Below, piece after piece: positions 47,901 to 58,859 of a stretch of DNA of 64,000 nucleotides. This DNA comes from Leptodontidium sp. MPI-SDFR-AT-0119 (Eukaryota > Ascomycota > Leotiomycetes > Helotiales > Leptodontidiaceae). Below the pieces are notes generated by a model, which was given only the letters and a program-made list of their open reading frames with translations, did not search any database and had not been told where the DNA came from. How positions within the stretch are numbered: the stretch's first letter is position 1; each line of letters starts with the position of its first letter. The stretch covers positions 3,348,001 to 3,412,000 of the forward strand of contig JAHLEZ010000005.1 in assembly GCA_020726505.1 (NCBI GenBank), given 5' to 3'. The position numbers and the translations under genes are program-made.

Positions 47901-48118
47901 CTCAGGGGTAATCGCACATTTTTAAGCGAGCGAGCTATATTGCTCACCTCCCCTCCCTGACAAACGAAAAGCTTCTAACAAAACTCATGTGGTGATCTTC
48001 GCAGTCGGACATGAAGAGAACGTGATTTGAATGGTAGCAGAGCTCGCTCATTACAAAGTTCCCAGCACATCAGGCGACATTCGAGCCTTCATTCGGTCTT
48101 GTTTCTGGTTGAATTCCA
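47901..48118. other. Intergenic, 3' of the membrane-protein gene
   Basis: Normal-composition sequence with no ORF; probably the 3' UTR and spacer of the gene on the minus strand. Confidence 0.4.
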
Positions 48119-48774
48119 TTATCCTCGGGTAGGTAAACGTTTGTAGTCCAAATTAACGGCTCGGAGACTGTCCAGAAAGTTTAGTAACTGTTCCCCGGCA
48201 AACATGTGACCAATGCCTGCGGTAGGCAATGGTATGAAGGGGGCTGCGATATATATTGGAGGGACAAGAATAAAGACATACCGAAACAGAGATATGCCTA
48301 ATATACACATGGTAGGAAATGCCACCATGGAACCAAACACAGCTATACCAACTCCATTCAGACTCGGCGTCAAGAGACCGTAGTTTATCAAGGAGAGGCC
48401 GACTGCCAACAAGGCGTGGGAGGCCATTAGGAAAGCTGCTTGAAATGTCGGTTTTGTCCATGGTCGGTGGAGGCAGGAGCGAGATGCAGTATAGTGATAA
48501 TGATTGAGTGTCACTTACCTTTCCGGTAATCTTCTGCCGGGCGTGGGTTAAGGGTGCAGAGCACAAGGGCTCGCAGTATAAAGAATGCAGATATGGAGAT
48601 GGCACAAATGATGGCATCTAAATCACACAGGGTCAGAAAAAGTAATGGCTTGATGGTCCTGGATGTAGAGAAAATAGAAATTGCGCGGGGCGGTAATAAA
48701 CGACTGTACATACAAAAACTCATGATCCCAACACGGGAGTGCTTCCATTCTAATAGTTCATCCTCATGAGCCAT
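48119..48774 (-). CDS. Hypothetical multipass membrane protein, two exons
   Basis: Exon 1 is 48774-48519 and exon 2 is 48438-48119, joined across an 80-nt intron with donor GTAAGT and acceptor TTTCAAG; a second AG three bases later (CAAGCAG) gives an alternative 83-nt intron. Both keep the frame and give a protein of 191 or 190 residues. Exon 1 starts MAHEDELLEWKHSRVG and carries hydrophobic segments around residues 43-77 (LLFLTLCDLDAIICAISI). Exon 2 carries two to three more (ALLAVGLSLINYG, GIAVFGSMVAFPTMCILGI, YVFILVPPIYIAAPF) before a polar tail ending LPTRG. The frame stays open 43 codons upstream of the chosen ATG without another Met, so an upstream exon is possible (AG at about 48872). 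No family was recognised. Base and codon use are normal, and no RIP stops are present. Confidence 0.5.
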
Positions 48775-49800
48775 ATGAAAGAGCAGAATTCTGATACGGT
48801 CCCGAAGGTTTTGTTGAATTGTTGACTGACGGAATGCGATGCTTTCATCCAGTATGCAAGACTCGGAACCTGGCAGAAAACGTGTTGCTATGCTTGGAAA
48901 TGATTATGCCAGTACGGAGTACGGCTAGGCTTGATGAAGCCTTGTTGAATTTGTGTGGGTGGGGTTGAGGTTGTGGGAGATCGTATAATGACAGAAGAAG
49001 GCGGGAAGAAGAAGAGACCGGGAAAGTTAGCTTGAATGTGGTTGAGGCAGGCGAAATTTCAAGATAGTAGAAGACCAGTTCCGTTATCACGCAGGTAACT
49101 GTACTGTACCAGGATTATTGCTCCTGCTGTTATTCATGAAAACTTTTTGACTTCTTATCTAAGCGGCTTCTATCGAGAGAGTTAGCTTCGGTTCAATCTC
49201 GAAGGGATACAGTAGTTGACCCGCTTGCCCCGTTACAGGGTATGAGATGCCGAGAACGCCGAGGCAGAAGGGTTACGATTGAAAGGTCGACAGGCCACAA
49301 GGCATCAACACACCAATACCCACCTCCTCGAAAGCATCCGGCTTCAGAACGGGATTTCCCCTCAGCAGATGAAGCTTTTCCGGTGAACTTGGCAAGGCTT
49401 GTTCACGCCCCGCTCACCTGCAAGTCTTCAGAAAAGACACAGAAGAGGGTCCACTTGGTCAGTACTGAGCCGTGACTTGCGTCCGAAGGAGGCGGAAGAG
49501 TTGCTCATGGAGTTACTGCCAAATTTATAAAGTGGAGAGAACTGTCTACTGTACCGATGCCCAATCGGATATCTTCTGAGGTATGTTGGCTGGACTTGTG
49601 GTGTTCTCTTGATACAATTCTGTTCCCGATTGGCTTATGACAGTAACTTTACGCTCTTTATTCGGCGGTCTGCAAATGAGATATCCACTCCCAGAGAAAG
49701 GGATTAATCGGCTCCTCAGATAATCTCGTAGTGAGGAGTGTCAGTTGGTTTGAAGTGCAGAATGATTGACTCTATGGAAGAAATGGGGAATCTGAAGCTA
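48775..49800. other. Normal-composition sequence, no confident gene
   Basis: Includes the likely 5' region of the membrane-protein gene. A minus-strand frame (48845-49090) and a plus-strand frame (49242-49475) are open but short, without recognisable domains. Confidence 0.4.
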
Positions 49801-49964
49801 TCCCCTCGTCCGCTGAGACATTTCTGCCGCTAGCAGGGGAGGCCTGACAAGGGGCTGCTATTCGCCAGATGTTGAGGCTCTTTTGGCATCACTTTGATAG
49901 ACTAATCAAAATCCCTTCCACCTTGCCCCTGCTAGCGGTGGAAATGTCTCAGCGGACGAGGGGA
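49801..49964. mobile_element. 164-bp MITE with 39-bp inverted ends and TA duplication
   Basis: Ends TCCCCTCGTCCGCTGAGACA and its complement, 37 of 39 bases paired (TG versus CA is the only difference). TA flanks both sides (49799-49800, 49965-49966). The 86-bp interior has no ORF. The TA duplication suggests mobilisation by a Tc1/mariner-type transposase. It carries no RIP damage. Its ends are unrelated to those of the DDE transposons in this window. Confidence 0.9.
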
Positions 49965-50138
49965 TAATACACTCCATTCAACACACTGAATAAGAGGAGC
50001 ACGATGGTGAAGGAACCCCATGAACAGTCAGACTGTATGCCACAAAATATCAAATCGTCATCTTTTAAAATGCCGTACGGCCCGTACCGGATGGAGAAGG
50101 CCACGCCTTGTTAAACCCCTACAGGTGATAGAAAAGCA
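49965..50138. other. Right edge of the normal-composition island
   Basis: No gene; a short inverted word GTACGGCCCGTAC occurs at about 50074-50086. Confidence 0.4.
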
Positions 50139-50245
50139 TGTAGAATTCTATCTGAGAGAGCATACAGAGTAATAGGGGAAATAGGGGCAGCGTGATCATA
50201 TGTATATAAGTACTGAGATCTACGCTACAGCCTATATTTCTAATA
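50139..50245 (-). repeat. Probable Copia-C 3' LTR
   Basis: Read on the minus strand it starts TATTAGAAATATAGG right after a purine-rich tract (AGAGTAGGGGGCA) and may end GAATTCTACA, giving about 107 bp. It follows the Copia-C RNase H relic. The partner 5' LTR is not in the window, so the outer edge is uncertain. It marks the border between the island and RIP-mutated DNA. Confidence 0.45.
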
Positions 50246-50984
50246 TGCCCCCTACTCTAAAGCTCTATATTAAATTCTAAATACAGTATTTTGAGCTCTC
50301 TAATTAAGCTCGTATTCTGATGTTAAGGCTCGTATTCGGGTTTCCTAGGCCTTATTAACTCCTGTAATATGGCTTTCTTAGCCTATATGGCGCGTATATC
50401 TCCCTCTTAGAGGAAGTTCAGCTACCCCGCAGCCTTTTTACTTACGTTATAGTATAAGAGTACCCCAATTAACTATCTCCAAGTCTTTTATGTGTCTATA
50501 TTCCCTTATAGCCTCTATATATGTCTATTCCGGCCTCTATTCTAGTGTAACCTCTACTCCTAGTTCTTTAATAGTAGGCCTATATAGCCCTTATATCTCT
50601 TAAAAGTAGGGCCTAGTAACGCCTTAGTAAGAGCGTCTACTATATTATTATTCCTTAGTACATGTTATATAGTTATTTTCTTAATTAAAACTATATCATC
50701 GTGAATATAGAAGTAGCGGATGTCAATATAATTGTTACGACAAGTGTTATGACAGGTATGCCTCGGCTAAGTCAGGGGTCCGAAACAAGTCCGACTCCCC
50801 TCTGACTCCCTATATATATGGCTCCCTCCTGTAGAGTAGCTCTGTGGTTTTGTATTCTAAGTGTTAAGTCAACCTTCTACGGCCAAGGCTCTTGTGTCGT
50901 GACAATAATTAGATTTTAGTGTAAATTTATACTCTTTAGTGAGGGCTTCAGTACTTATATTATTAAGGTAAAGAGTCGGAGGCT
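50246..50984 (-). pseudogene. Copia-C RNase H relic, split by a solo LTR
   Basis: On the minus strand 50984-50905 reads PPTLYLNNISTEALTKEYKF, matching the Ty1-type RNase H 'YCDN..AI.LAKNP.FH' block. After the solo LTR (50733-50904) it resumes with IDIRYFYIHDDIVLIKK (about 50727-50677) and NNIVDALTKAL (about 50652-50620, family 'N.ADilTKaL'). Gypsy B copy 2 inserted at 50985, so the rest of pol is cut away. The open frame 51075-50869 is a chance fusion of this relic with LTR sequence. Confidence 0.78.
50733..50904. repeat. Solo LTR (172 bp) with ATAAT duplication inside Copia-C
   Basis: Ends TGTTACGACA and TGTCGTGACA are near-perfect inverted complements, and ATAAT flanks both sides (50728-50732, 50905-50909). 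It has a TATA-like CTATATATATGGC and little RIP damage. No other copy is in the window; not the Gypsy A or B LTR. Confidence 0.85.
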
Positions 50985-51284
50985 TGTTACGGCTGGCAAA
51001 AGGTTGATACGGCGAGTAGACTCTAGCTTTGTATTTGGACCTAAAGTTACGCTCAGAATCGAGAAGAAAAGACAAGGAGAAAAGGAGAGCTCTCTATAAG
51101 AGGGAGCTCGAGTATAAATATATAAAGGAGCCTCCTAATAGGGCCTAGCGTAGTCAGGGGCTATTCATCTACATGTCGCAGGCTCGCCACTAAGTCTTCC
51201 CTATTAGGCTTAGCGCCGTCGCATAGCCAGCGATATTACGAGCCCATGTCAGTTAAAATACGAGGCGCATCGTAAGTCGTAACA
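50985..51284 (-). repeat. Gypsy B copy 2 3' LTR
   Basis: 300 bp, TGTTACGGCTGG to GTCGTAACA on the plus strand, followed by TTA and the C8 polypurine complement. Confidence 0.92.
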
Positions 51285-51299
51285 TTACCCCCCCCTCTT

Positions 51300-51600
51300 A
51301 AAAAACTGCGTCCGCGCAGTTATAGCTATAACTGTGTCGTCCTCTAAGTCGTTGTAGTCGTCGATACCGGCGTTATAAGCCTCTAGTTATTTTAGGAGAG
51401 CTCTTAGCGGCCCTTTAGCGTTAAGATACTCTAAGTAGAACCGTTTAACTATATATAAAGCTATTATAATATCTAAGTATAAGTATTACTTTAAGTCTTC
51501 GTCGGCGCCTAGCCACTTAATATAATAGAATAACTTATTCCGCATGACCTTAAAGCCAAGGATACCTTTAATTTCCCACTTGTCCTACTTAAGTAATAGT
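51300..51600 (-). pseudogene. Gypsy B copy 2 chromodomain relic
   Basis: The minus-strand frame reads KGILGFKVMRNKLFYYIKWL, then GADEDLK (about 51565-51500), and later GIDDYNDLEDDT (about 51365-51330). The aromatic residues and KWLG motif of a chromodomain are present. In chromoviruses this C-terminal domain is thought to bind modified histones and guide integration. Confidence 0.8.
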
Positions 51601-51619
51601 TAAATAAGTGCCGGCGTAA

Positions 51620-52850
51620 CTCTAGCTTATTTAAGCAAGGGATTGTCAATATACTTATAAAGCGAGTATAAGTAAAAGACAAGATAAATTTACTAGTCCT
51701 CTAAGAGTTTAACTCTTTAACTCTCTCCTTCTTTAGCGAGTACCTTAATTAGGTTATACCACTTATTAGAGAGCTTTCTTAAAGGTCGGTCGATATTCTA
51801 GTTCTAAGTATCGACTAGTACTAGGTCGCTAACGTCCTAATCGATAACACGTCGCTTACAGTTCGCTAGTCGTTTTATTTTCTCTTATTAATCCTTTAGG
51901 GACGATTATACGACTTTTATAACCTCTTTTATTTATAATATTACTTATAGAGCCTCCTCGCGATTAAGTTTCTTTATTACTATAGCCGGAGGCTTTAAGT
52001 TAATTAAGTCCTAGGAAGTCCTTAACTTAACGCCGTTAAGTAACTAAAAAGGGGATAGGCGGCTTAAGGACTCGTGCGGTAACGTTAATTAAGCGATATT
52101 TATAATTAATAAGAGGTCACTTTAATTGTCTTAGTAATAGTAACAGAAGGGATAAAGCCGCTACTTAATATATTAATTCGTTACTTTTATTTAGCTGTCA
52201 ACGTTTAAATTATACGCCGTCGTTAGCTTTACTTTAATTCTAAAGATACGACAGTACTCCTTCTAAAAGGAGGAGACGAACTAAGGTCTATAGTCCGAGA
52301 TAATAGAGTCCGGCATACTAAAGTGTCGAGTCTAATAAATGAGGAAGAGAATAACTATGCCTTTAGCCGTAATTATGTCGTTATAAGGTATTAAGACTAG
52401 TTTCTTAAATAAGCGGTTAATAATAACTATAGTAAAGTTATAGCCGTGCTTGTCTAGTAATAACTTCGTAAAGTCTATTATAAAGTATTAATATAGCCAA
52501 GCGGGGATTAGTAGGGGGTGTAAGAAACTAAGAGTCTTATCTCTTTTAGCCTTTTGCCGGGAGTAATTATAATTCGCTACGTATCGAGTTACGTCTATAG
52601 AGAGGCTATTCTAATAGTATTTACGGCTTAGTAGTGCCTTTATCTTCCTAATCCCCGCGTGTACTATTAATAACTAAGAGTGCACATGACAAATAAGTGT
52701 CGTACGAAGCTCTAGCGGCTTTAAGGGCACTTCTAGGCGTCCTTAAAAAAGTAACTTATTATTTATTAACTCGTAATTTAATAATTATTCCTTAGCTTTT
52801 TATTAAAGAAGCTCTAGCGAAGGCGAAGACTTATTAACTACGAGTACTTA
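51620..52850 (-). pseudogene. Gypsy B copy 2 integrase relic
   Basis: The complement of 52355-52400 aligns with the region after the first Asp block in copy 1 (NNIITAKGIIIL), and 52150-52330 aligns with the second-Asp and Glu blocks. Stops interrupt the frame. The zinc-binding segment is at about 52500-52620. Confidence 0.72.
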
Positions 52851-53149
52851 ATTAATAACATCGTATTCCGCGACGTCATAAGTTATTATAAAGTTAAGGT
52901 CTAGCTCTTTCGGCATAGGGGTCTCTAAGTCGACTAATACTCTTATATTAGGCTCAAGTTCCGGCTCTAGCTCTAGCTCGTCACGTGTCTTAATATTGTG
53001 GTCCGGGATTATAGCCTCTATAAGTGCTAGGGGTATCGTCTTTACGACATCAATATAAGTGTCTATAAAATCGACGGCGGAAAGCTAAAGGTCGCTAGCG
53101 ACTCACGAGTCAATTTTGTAGGTCGGAATTAATTATTAACTGTAGATAG

Positions 53150-54400
53150 CCCGCTTACGTGCCTCTGTCGCCGTAAGGTCTTAATCCTATTAAGACAAGG
53201 TATTAACTAGCGTATTAGTCGTCCTGATATAATATATAATCGTGAAATAAAAGTCTATAAAGAACTTAGCCTATTAAGCCTACTTAGCCGTGAAGTTCTT
53301 CGTAGTTATAAAGTACTCTAAGGCCTAGTAGTTTATATAAACAAAGACATTTCTTTAAGTACTTAAGAGCTTTAGACGATATTACTTAAATAACCAGAAA
53401 ATCGCTAATATCTCTTTGTCGTAGATCGAGTAATTAAGCTCGGGGTCTATTATAGTCTTAAAGAAGTATCTTACGGGGTAAAAGGTACTGTCTTCTTATA
53501 ATTAAGATAGAATCTTAGCGACGACTCTATCAGAAGAGTCGGTCTTTAGCCGTGTCTATTTAATAAGGTCGTAGTAATAAAGAACCGGCGTAAATTAAAG
53601 GGCTTCTTAGAGAGTTTCCTAAGCGTCCTTATAGGCGCTATTAAATTTAAAGGGAACGTCCTTTCTAGTGAGTATTATAAGGGGTCGTATAATACGACTA
53701 TAGTCTTTAATAAACCGGCGATAAAAGTTATAAAAGCTAAAGTAACTTTATATACCTTATATATTGTCGGCGTATTACTAGTCCTTAATTATACTAATCT
53801 TCTTTAAGTCTACCTCTACGCTATTAACGTTAATAATAAATCTTAAGAACCTCGTCTTTTATACGCTAAACTTAGACTTCTTAATATTAGCCTAAAGTCC
53901 GTGTACTTATAATATTATTATGATTTTCTTAATATAGACCTTATACTCCTCTAGAGTAGACGAATATATAAGGATATCGTCTATATAAGCCGCGTAGAAG
54001 TCGTCAAGGTGTTTTATAAAAATATTATTAATAAATCGCTAAAAGGTCGCTAGGCTATTTATAAGGCTAAAGGGAAGGACTTTATATTTATACGTGTTAT
54101 ATTAAATATAAAAAGTCGTATAATCCTCGCTCTTAGAGGACATACAAATATAATAAAAAGCTTACTAAATATTAAGCTTTATAAAGACCCTTACCTTATA
54201 AATACGTACTATCATCTTATTAATTAAGAGGATCAGGTACGAGTCTTTCTTTAATAGGGCGTTTAGCTTCTAATAGTCGACGTATAACTAGAGACTACCG
54301 TCGGCTTTCTTAGCGAAGAGAATAAGGGCCGTGTATAATACGTTAGAGGGCTTAATAAAACCTTTATATAAGTTGTCGATAATATACCGCTTAGTCTCTA
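53150..54400 (-). pseudogene. Gypsy B copy 2 RT and RNase H relic
   Basis: The catalytic box YIDDILIYS is intact at about 53990-53960. The RT start KKADGSL lies near 54295-54315, and RNase H follows to about 53180. Same order and spacing as copy 1. Other stops still inactivate it. Confidence 0.82.
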
Positions 54401-55599
54401 ATAACTATTCTTTAATTATACGCCAGAGAGGTTTAAAAGACAAGTCGTTCTCTTTAGTAAGCTCAATCTAGTAGTCTACACTTTAGTAATACGCTAGTAA
54501 CTTGTCGGAGGCTTATTAAGAGAAGAGAGGAGCGTACTCTTAGTACTTTACTAAGAGCTTCTTACTTACTAACTTATTATCTTGCGTGTACTTAGCCTCT
54601 AAGGCCTCCTTTAAGGTTAGATCTCTATTTATTAATATAAGCTCGACACTTAATTAGTCTAAGGCCTCTCGCCGGCGACGAGTTAGCTCTTAGTTAATTT
54701 TATATATTAATGTCACGAAGGTTTTTACCTTATTCTTCTTAGCTCTCTTAAGTTAGAGGTACGTCGTAGACATCGCTACTGTCGATATAAGGAAGATTTT
54801 TATAATAAGCGCCTTTAGTTAGTAATTTACTAAGGAGGCTTTATAGGCTCCTTTGTCTTTAAGTAATAATCTTAAATCACAAGATGTCGAAGGGTTTAAT
54901 TAATCTTCTATAACACGCAGGCGCTCTTTAACCTCTCTCGCGAAGCTCGAGGGTCGAGTCAGCGAGACGCCGGTAGTAAGTTATATAAAGACTTATATCT
55001 TAGGGGAACCGTTGAGCGCCGTAATCTTAGCTTACTTCCGTCAGTAGTTATTTAAGTTTATAAGGGCATCTCTTCGTTCCGCGTCAAGTTAGTGAGACTT
55101 AACGATTAGCTTATTAAAGCGGTTAATATTAACGAAGACTCGTTAATTAAAGTACGGCTAGACAAGTATATTTAATAGTTATTTTAGTCGATTATAGTTC
55201 TTTATATACGACTACTTTAAGTCGTAATACTCGAGGAACTTCCGACTAATTAAGACGTCAGTATTTCCTAGGTCAATTACTAGAAAAGGGAAGTTAATTC
55301 GCTGGCGGTCGATTATTAAGGTAAGTAAGACGGCCGTGTTTATTAGCTTGCCTTTCTTATTATTATAACTAGTTAAGACGATTAACTAAGGGAGGGATAT
55401 AAAGGAAATATTAAATTACTTGACGAGTTAGTATATAAAAGAAGTTTTAATAATACTAAAAATATTAACTCTATTATTAATATATATAAGTGTTTTAATA
55501 AAGAATCTATTCCTTTTTAGTTTAATACTAATTAAGAACTATTGTCCTTTAATAAGAGCACAGAAATTAAATACTAAGTCCTTTTATAAGTTATAGCTT

Positions 55600-57030
55600 A
55601 TATTAAGGTGTGAGTCTTTGCCACGGCCTAAGAGTTTTTTAAGAGCTCGTTAGTCTCTAAATCCTCGCCGATAACTAATTAAGAAATCGACTTATTAAGA
55701 GCTTAGTCTCTACGGCGCTTAGAGTAGTCGCTAGCCCAATGGCCGGTCTTGTTATAGTAAAGACAGGTGTCGGAAGAGACGTCCTTAGGTGTAGGAGGGG
55801 GTACGGGGGACTTAGGTCGGCGTAAGATAGGCGAAGGAGAGGGCGATCGCTGGCGGACATCCGACGACTGTCTAGGAGTCGGGGTCAGGGGTCTTTATAT
55901 TATAGTAGCCGGCGTAAGTGAGGTTACACACTAACTCTCCTTTTTTAGGATACCGCGCGAGTCGCTAGTGTCAGTGTTATTAAAAGAGACTCGAGGGGCT
56001 TCGCAGGCGGTAGTAATAACACGTCTATTAACTCGTCTAGTAGCGATATTCTGTAGTTCACGATCTAAGACAACTAAGAACTCGTTAAGAGCCGTATAAT
56101 CTCCGGCGAATTTATACTTTTTAGTTTAAATGTCGTACTTAAACTTATCTGAGACTTTCTCACACACGTCGTCGAACTAATAGTTAAGTGAGATTTTTTT
56201 AGTAGCCGCGTATGTCGTGAACTTAATATAAAACTTATTATAAGTTATATTACTTATTTATAATTAATTATACTTAAGCTTAACAGCTTACACTTAGTTA
56301 TAATTAAAGAAACACTAGTTTAGAGCCTTTAAGACGTCGGCGGCTTTATTAAAGTCTCTAGCGAAGTCGGGGTCTATTTATTAAAGGATAATAGTCTTAG
56401 CCTCTCCCTTTATATATTTAAAGTAAGTATAAACTTACGATTCACTAATAAAGAAGTTACTTAAGTACTTTTAAATAAAGAGCTTTATATTTATCTTTTA
56501 GGCGTTATATTTAATTTCGCCCTTATAGTCGCTAAAGGGAGTATAAGGGTACTTGACTTTATTAAGCTTAACGGCAGGGATAATAAGGTTTAGCTTAAGG
56601 AGGTAGTAGTTAGCGGTAAACTAGAGGTCCGCCGTAAAAGCACAAGTTAACCGGTTATAAGGAGGCAAAGGAGTACGAGTCTCTTAACGCGGGTTATTAG
56701 TAATATATTAAGCGAGGGCTTATGTGACGGCAGCGGCGATAATAGAGTTTACGGAGTCCTTAATTAGCTAATTCACTCTAGCTTACTAAGCGGGGGTAAG
56801 GCCCTCTATGTCAGTAGGCTCCGGCGATGCGTCGAAGAAGCTCTAGGGTTTGTCCTCTGAGTCTAAGTCAAATCCGTTAAAGCTCTCTAGCTCTTCCGAA
56901 AGAGTCTCGACTAAAGGGATAAGGGTAGTATTAGTAAAGCCTAGCCGTATAAAGGCGCTCCTTTCTTTAGAGCTTCGTCGACGAGGGGGAGAAACCGGTA
57001 AAGGTAGTAAGGTAAGGTTAAGGGGTATTT
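55600..57030 (-). pseudogene. Gypsy B copy 2 gag relic
   Basis: A CCHC knuckle reads TCLYYNKTGHWASDY (about 55775-55730): the first Cys and His are present, the second and last Cys are Tyr. Copy 1 keeps the last Cys. Upstream, KYPYTPFSDYKGEIKYN (about 56560-56500) parallels copy 1 gag, and an additional N-terminal part, absent from copy 1, extends to about 57030. Short plus-strand open frames here (for example 56850-57032) are on the opposite strand. Confidence 0.72.
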
Positions 57031-57073
57031 AAAGTTATTAATTAATTTATTAATTAAATATACGTTTTAAAAT

Positions 57074-57168
57074 TGTCGGTGCAGTACCGGTTTATGTACT
57101 ACGCCGCATATGTAAATATATCCTAATGCGAGTATGGCGACAGAGTAATAAATATATGGTTCAAAATC
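57074..57168 (+). repeat. Copia-B copy 2 terminal repeat
   Basis: TGTCGGTGCAGTACCGGTTT onward; matches 24479-24573 and the complement of 35759-35853. Confidence 0.82.
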
Positions 57169-57778
57169 TATATATATTCTAAGAGAGTGCGAGGAGAGCT
57201 AGACTATATACTACGAAACCCCACCGAATCTCCACCGAAACTAGTCCGGCTAGGCTCTAACCCTTAACTTTAACCCGCACCCCCTTTTCCGAACCGAAGT
57301 ATACTTATATAAGGACTTATAGACTAACACAAGTAAAACTTCTTTTAGAAAAACTATTTCTAACACACGTAGAAGTAAACAACTAGTAATATATAAGAAA
57401 TAATAAATAAAATAACAGAGTATCTAACATCGTCTAATCCCGATCTAATAGTGTCTTGAAAGTGTCCCGAAAGGGGTCTAAATATAGTGAGACGTAATAA
57501 TAAAGTTAAGCGAGAACTAGTAATAATAGGAACCCTTAGTATTATATAATGTAATAAATATATATATATATCGCCTCCCCTTAAAGGTTTAGAATCTCCT
57601 TAGCAAACACATATATAACTACCGTACGTATATTACTTTCTGATTTCCCTGAATTCGCTTAATATAACTCAAAAACTAATATTTTTAAGAAGACTATATC
57701 AAATTAAATAAATAAGCTAAAAGTAAATATACTCTTTAGAGATAGTTCAGTAAGGAAACGGTGTACTAATTAAAAATA

Positions 57779-58255
57779 GTGCCTGCACTTATACTTACAA
57801 AAGCGCTCGACCTCATATATTATAAATATTATATTCAGTACGTTCGTCTCCTCGTAAAGAACTTATTTTATAAATACGCCTTTAATAATCTTAAGAGCAA
57901 GAAATATATATATTACGCGGAGAAGAAGTCTCAGTACAACTTAGTAAGTATTCTTATTTCTTTTCCTTATTCTAAATTATATCCGAATCTTTACTAAAAG
58001 TACTTTAGATATACAGTTACTAATATATAATAGATTCTGTGATTTATCGCCGAAGAATACCTTCGTCTAGTTACTACCCTCGAGGTAAAAGATAAAGAAG
58101 CTATTATTACTGCTACTAAATTAATTAATTCGGCATTATTAGTCGCCGCTACTAGCGCACTAAAGACTACTAAGGAGTTGTCGCTAGCGTTATTAGAGGA
58201 AACGCGCGTTATACGCCGGGAAATTACTGGCTTAGTTAGCTCGTAAGTAGTAAGT
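57779..58255 (+). pseudogene. Copia-B antisense ORF, copy 2
   Basis: The best preserved copy. A 72-codon open start (57779-57997, MPALILTKALDLIYYKYYIQ) has Tyr pairs likely from Cys (YYKYYI, YIYYAEKKSQY). After two stops comes an uninterrupted helical part, EEYLRLVTTLEVKDKEAI through LSLALLEETRVIRREITG, ending LVSS and a stop near 58245. It runs divergent to pol and lies 0.6-0.7 kb inside the terminal repeat. Role unknown; a zinc-cluster-like small protein is the inference. It matches 34670-35150. Confidence 0.55.
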
Positions 58256-58859
58256 TAACCCCTTTTATTCCTTTTTAATATTAAAGCTCCTAAGTATTAA
58301 CGCTTTATATAATAGGAGACAGTATTAGTCTTAAACTAACTCCTCACCGTCGTCTCCTCTGCGGCTACTAAGTGTAATAAGGAAGACGGCGGTGAAGATA
58401 ATGCTCTTATTAAGCGTCTCTGCCGAAGTCGCCACTATAGCGCGGGGGAAGAAGAGAGGGAAGAGGAAGAACTTCTCCTTAATATATATACGTAAGGGAT
58501 TCGGCCCTGTTTTAGATTAACTTTGTAATAAGTTCTTTGTAGCGGCACTTTCTTTATATTATTATACGGGAGTAGCCCCTTATAATAAAACTGATAGTTT
58601 ATTCCTATTAAAGTGTCGTTATAAGGCCGCCTGTTAGTACTTTAAATTAAAAGGTGTTTAAAACTAAATCGAGTGTGTTTCTAACTTTGTAAATTAACTA
58701 AATATAAAAATAATCGTAAGTAATAAATTAATAAAAATAAAAGTTACAAGGAAATATATAAATAATAAAGAAAATTAACGAGTATAAGAAACCCCTCTAT
58801 TATTAGTCTAAATTAACTCCGGTTAATCGTTAAACTTAACCCTTTATTTTAATAATAAA

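Larger units (their letters stand above)
50985..57073 (-). mobile_element. Gypsy B copy 2: chromovirus, RIP-inactivated, 5' end cut
   Basis: Minus-strand copy with 3' LTR (50985-51284), polypurine tract, chromodomain, integrase, RNase H, RT and gag, cut within the gag/5' region by the Copia-B terminus at 57074. It is less mutated than copy 1 at many sites: RT YIDD, the chromodomain Trp and two zinc-knuckle residues are intact. It inserted into the Copia-C RNase H. Confidence 0.9.

Noticed and set aside
48554..48769. 71-codon plus-strand ORF
   Set aside because: Directly antisense to exon 1 of the spliced membrane-protein gene, which has better support from splice sites and hydrophobic segments.
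49242..49475. 77-codon plus-strand ORF, Arg/His/Pro-rich
   Set aside because: Low-complexity charged sequence without homology I recognise; could be UTR or spacer.
50869..51075. 68-codon minus-strand ORF as a gene
   Set aside because: It is a fusion of Gypsy B LTR, a piece of Copia-C RNase H and solo-LTR sequence, produced by nested insertion.
55675..55860. 61-codon minus-strand ORF
   Set aside because: Wrong register of the Gypsy B gag region; the zinc knuckle is read in another frame.
56850..57032. 60-codon plus-strand ORF
   Set aside because: Antisense to the N-terminal gag of Gypsy B copy 2.
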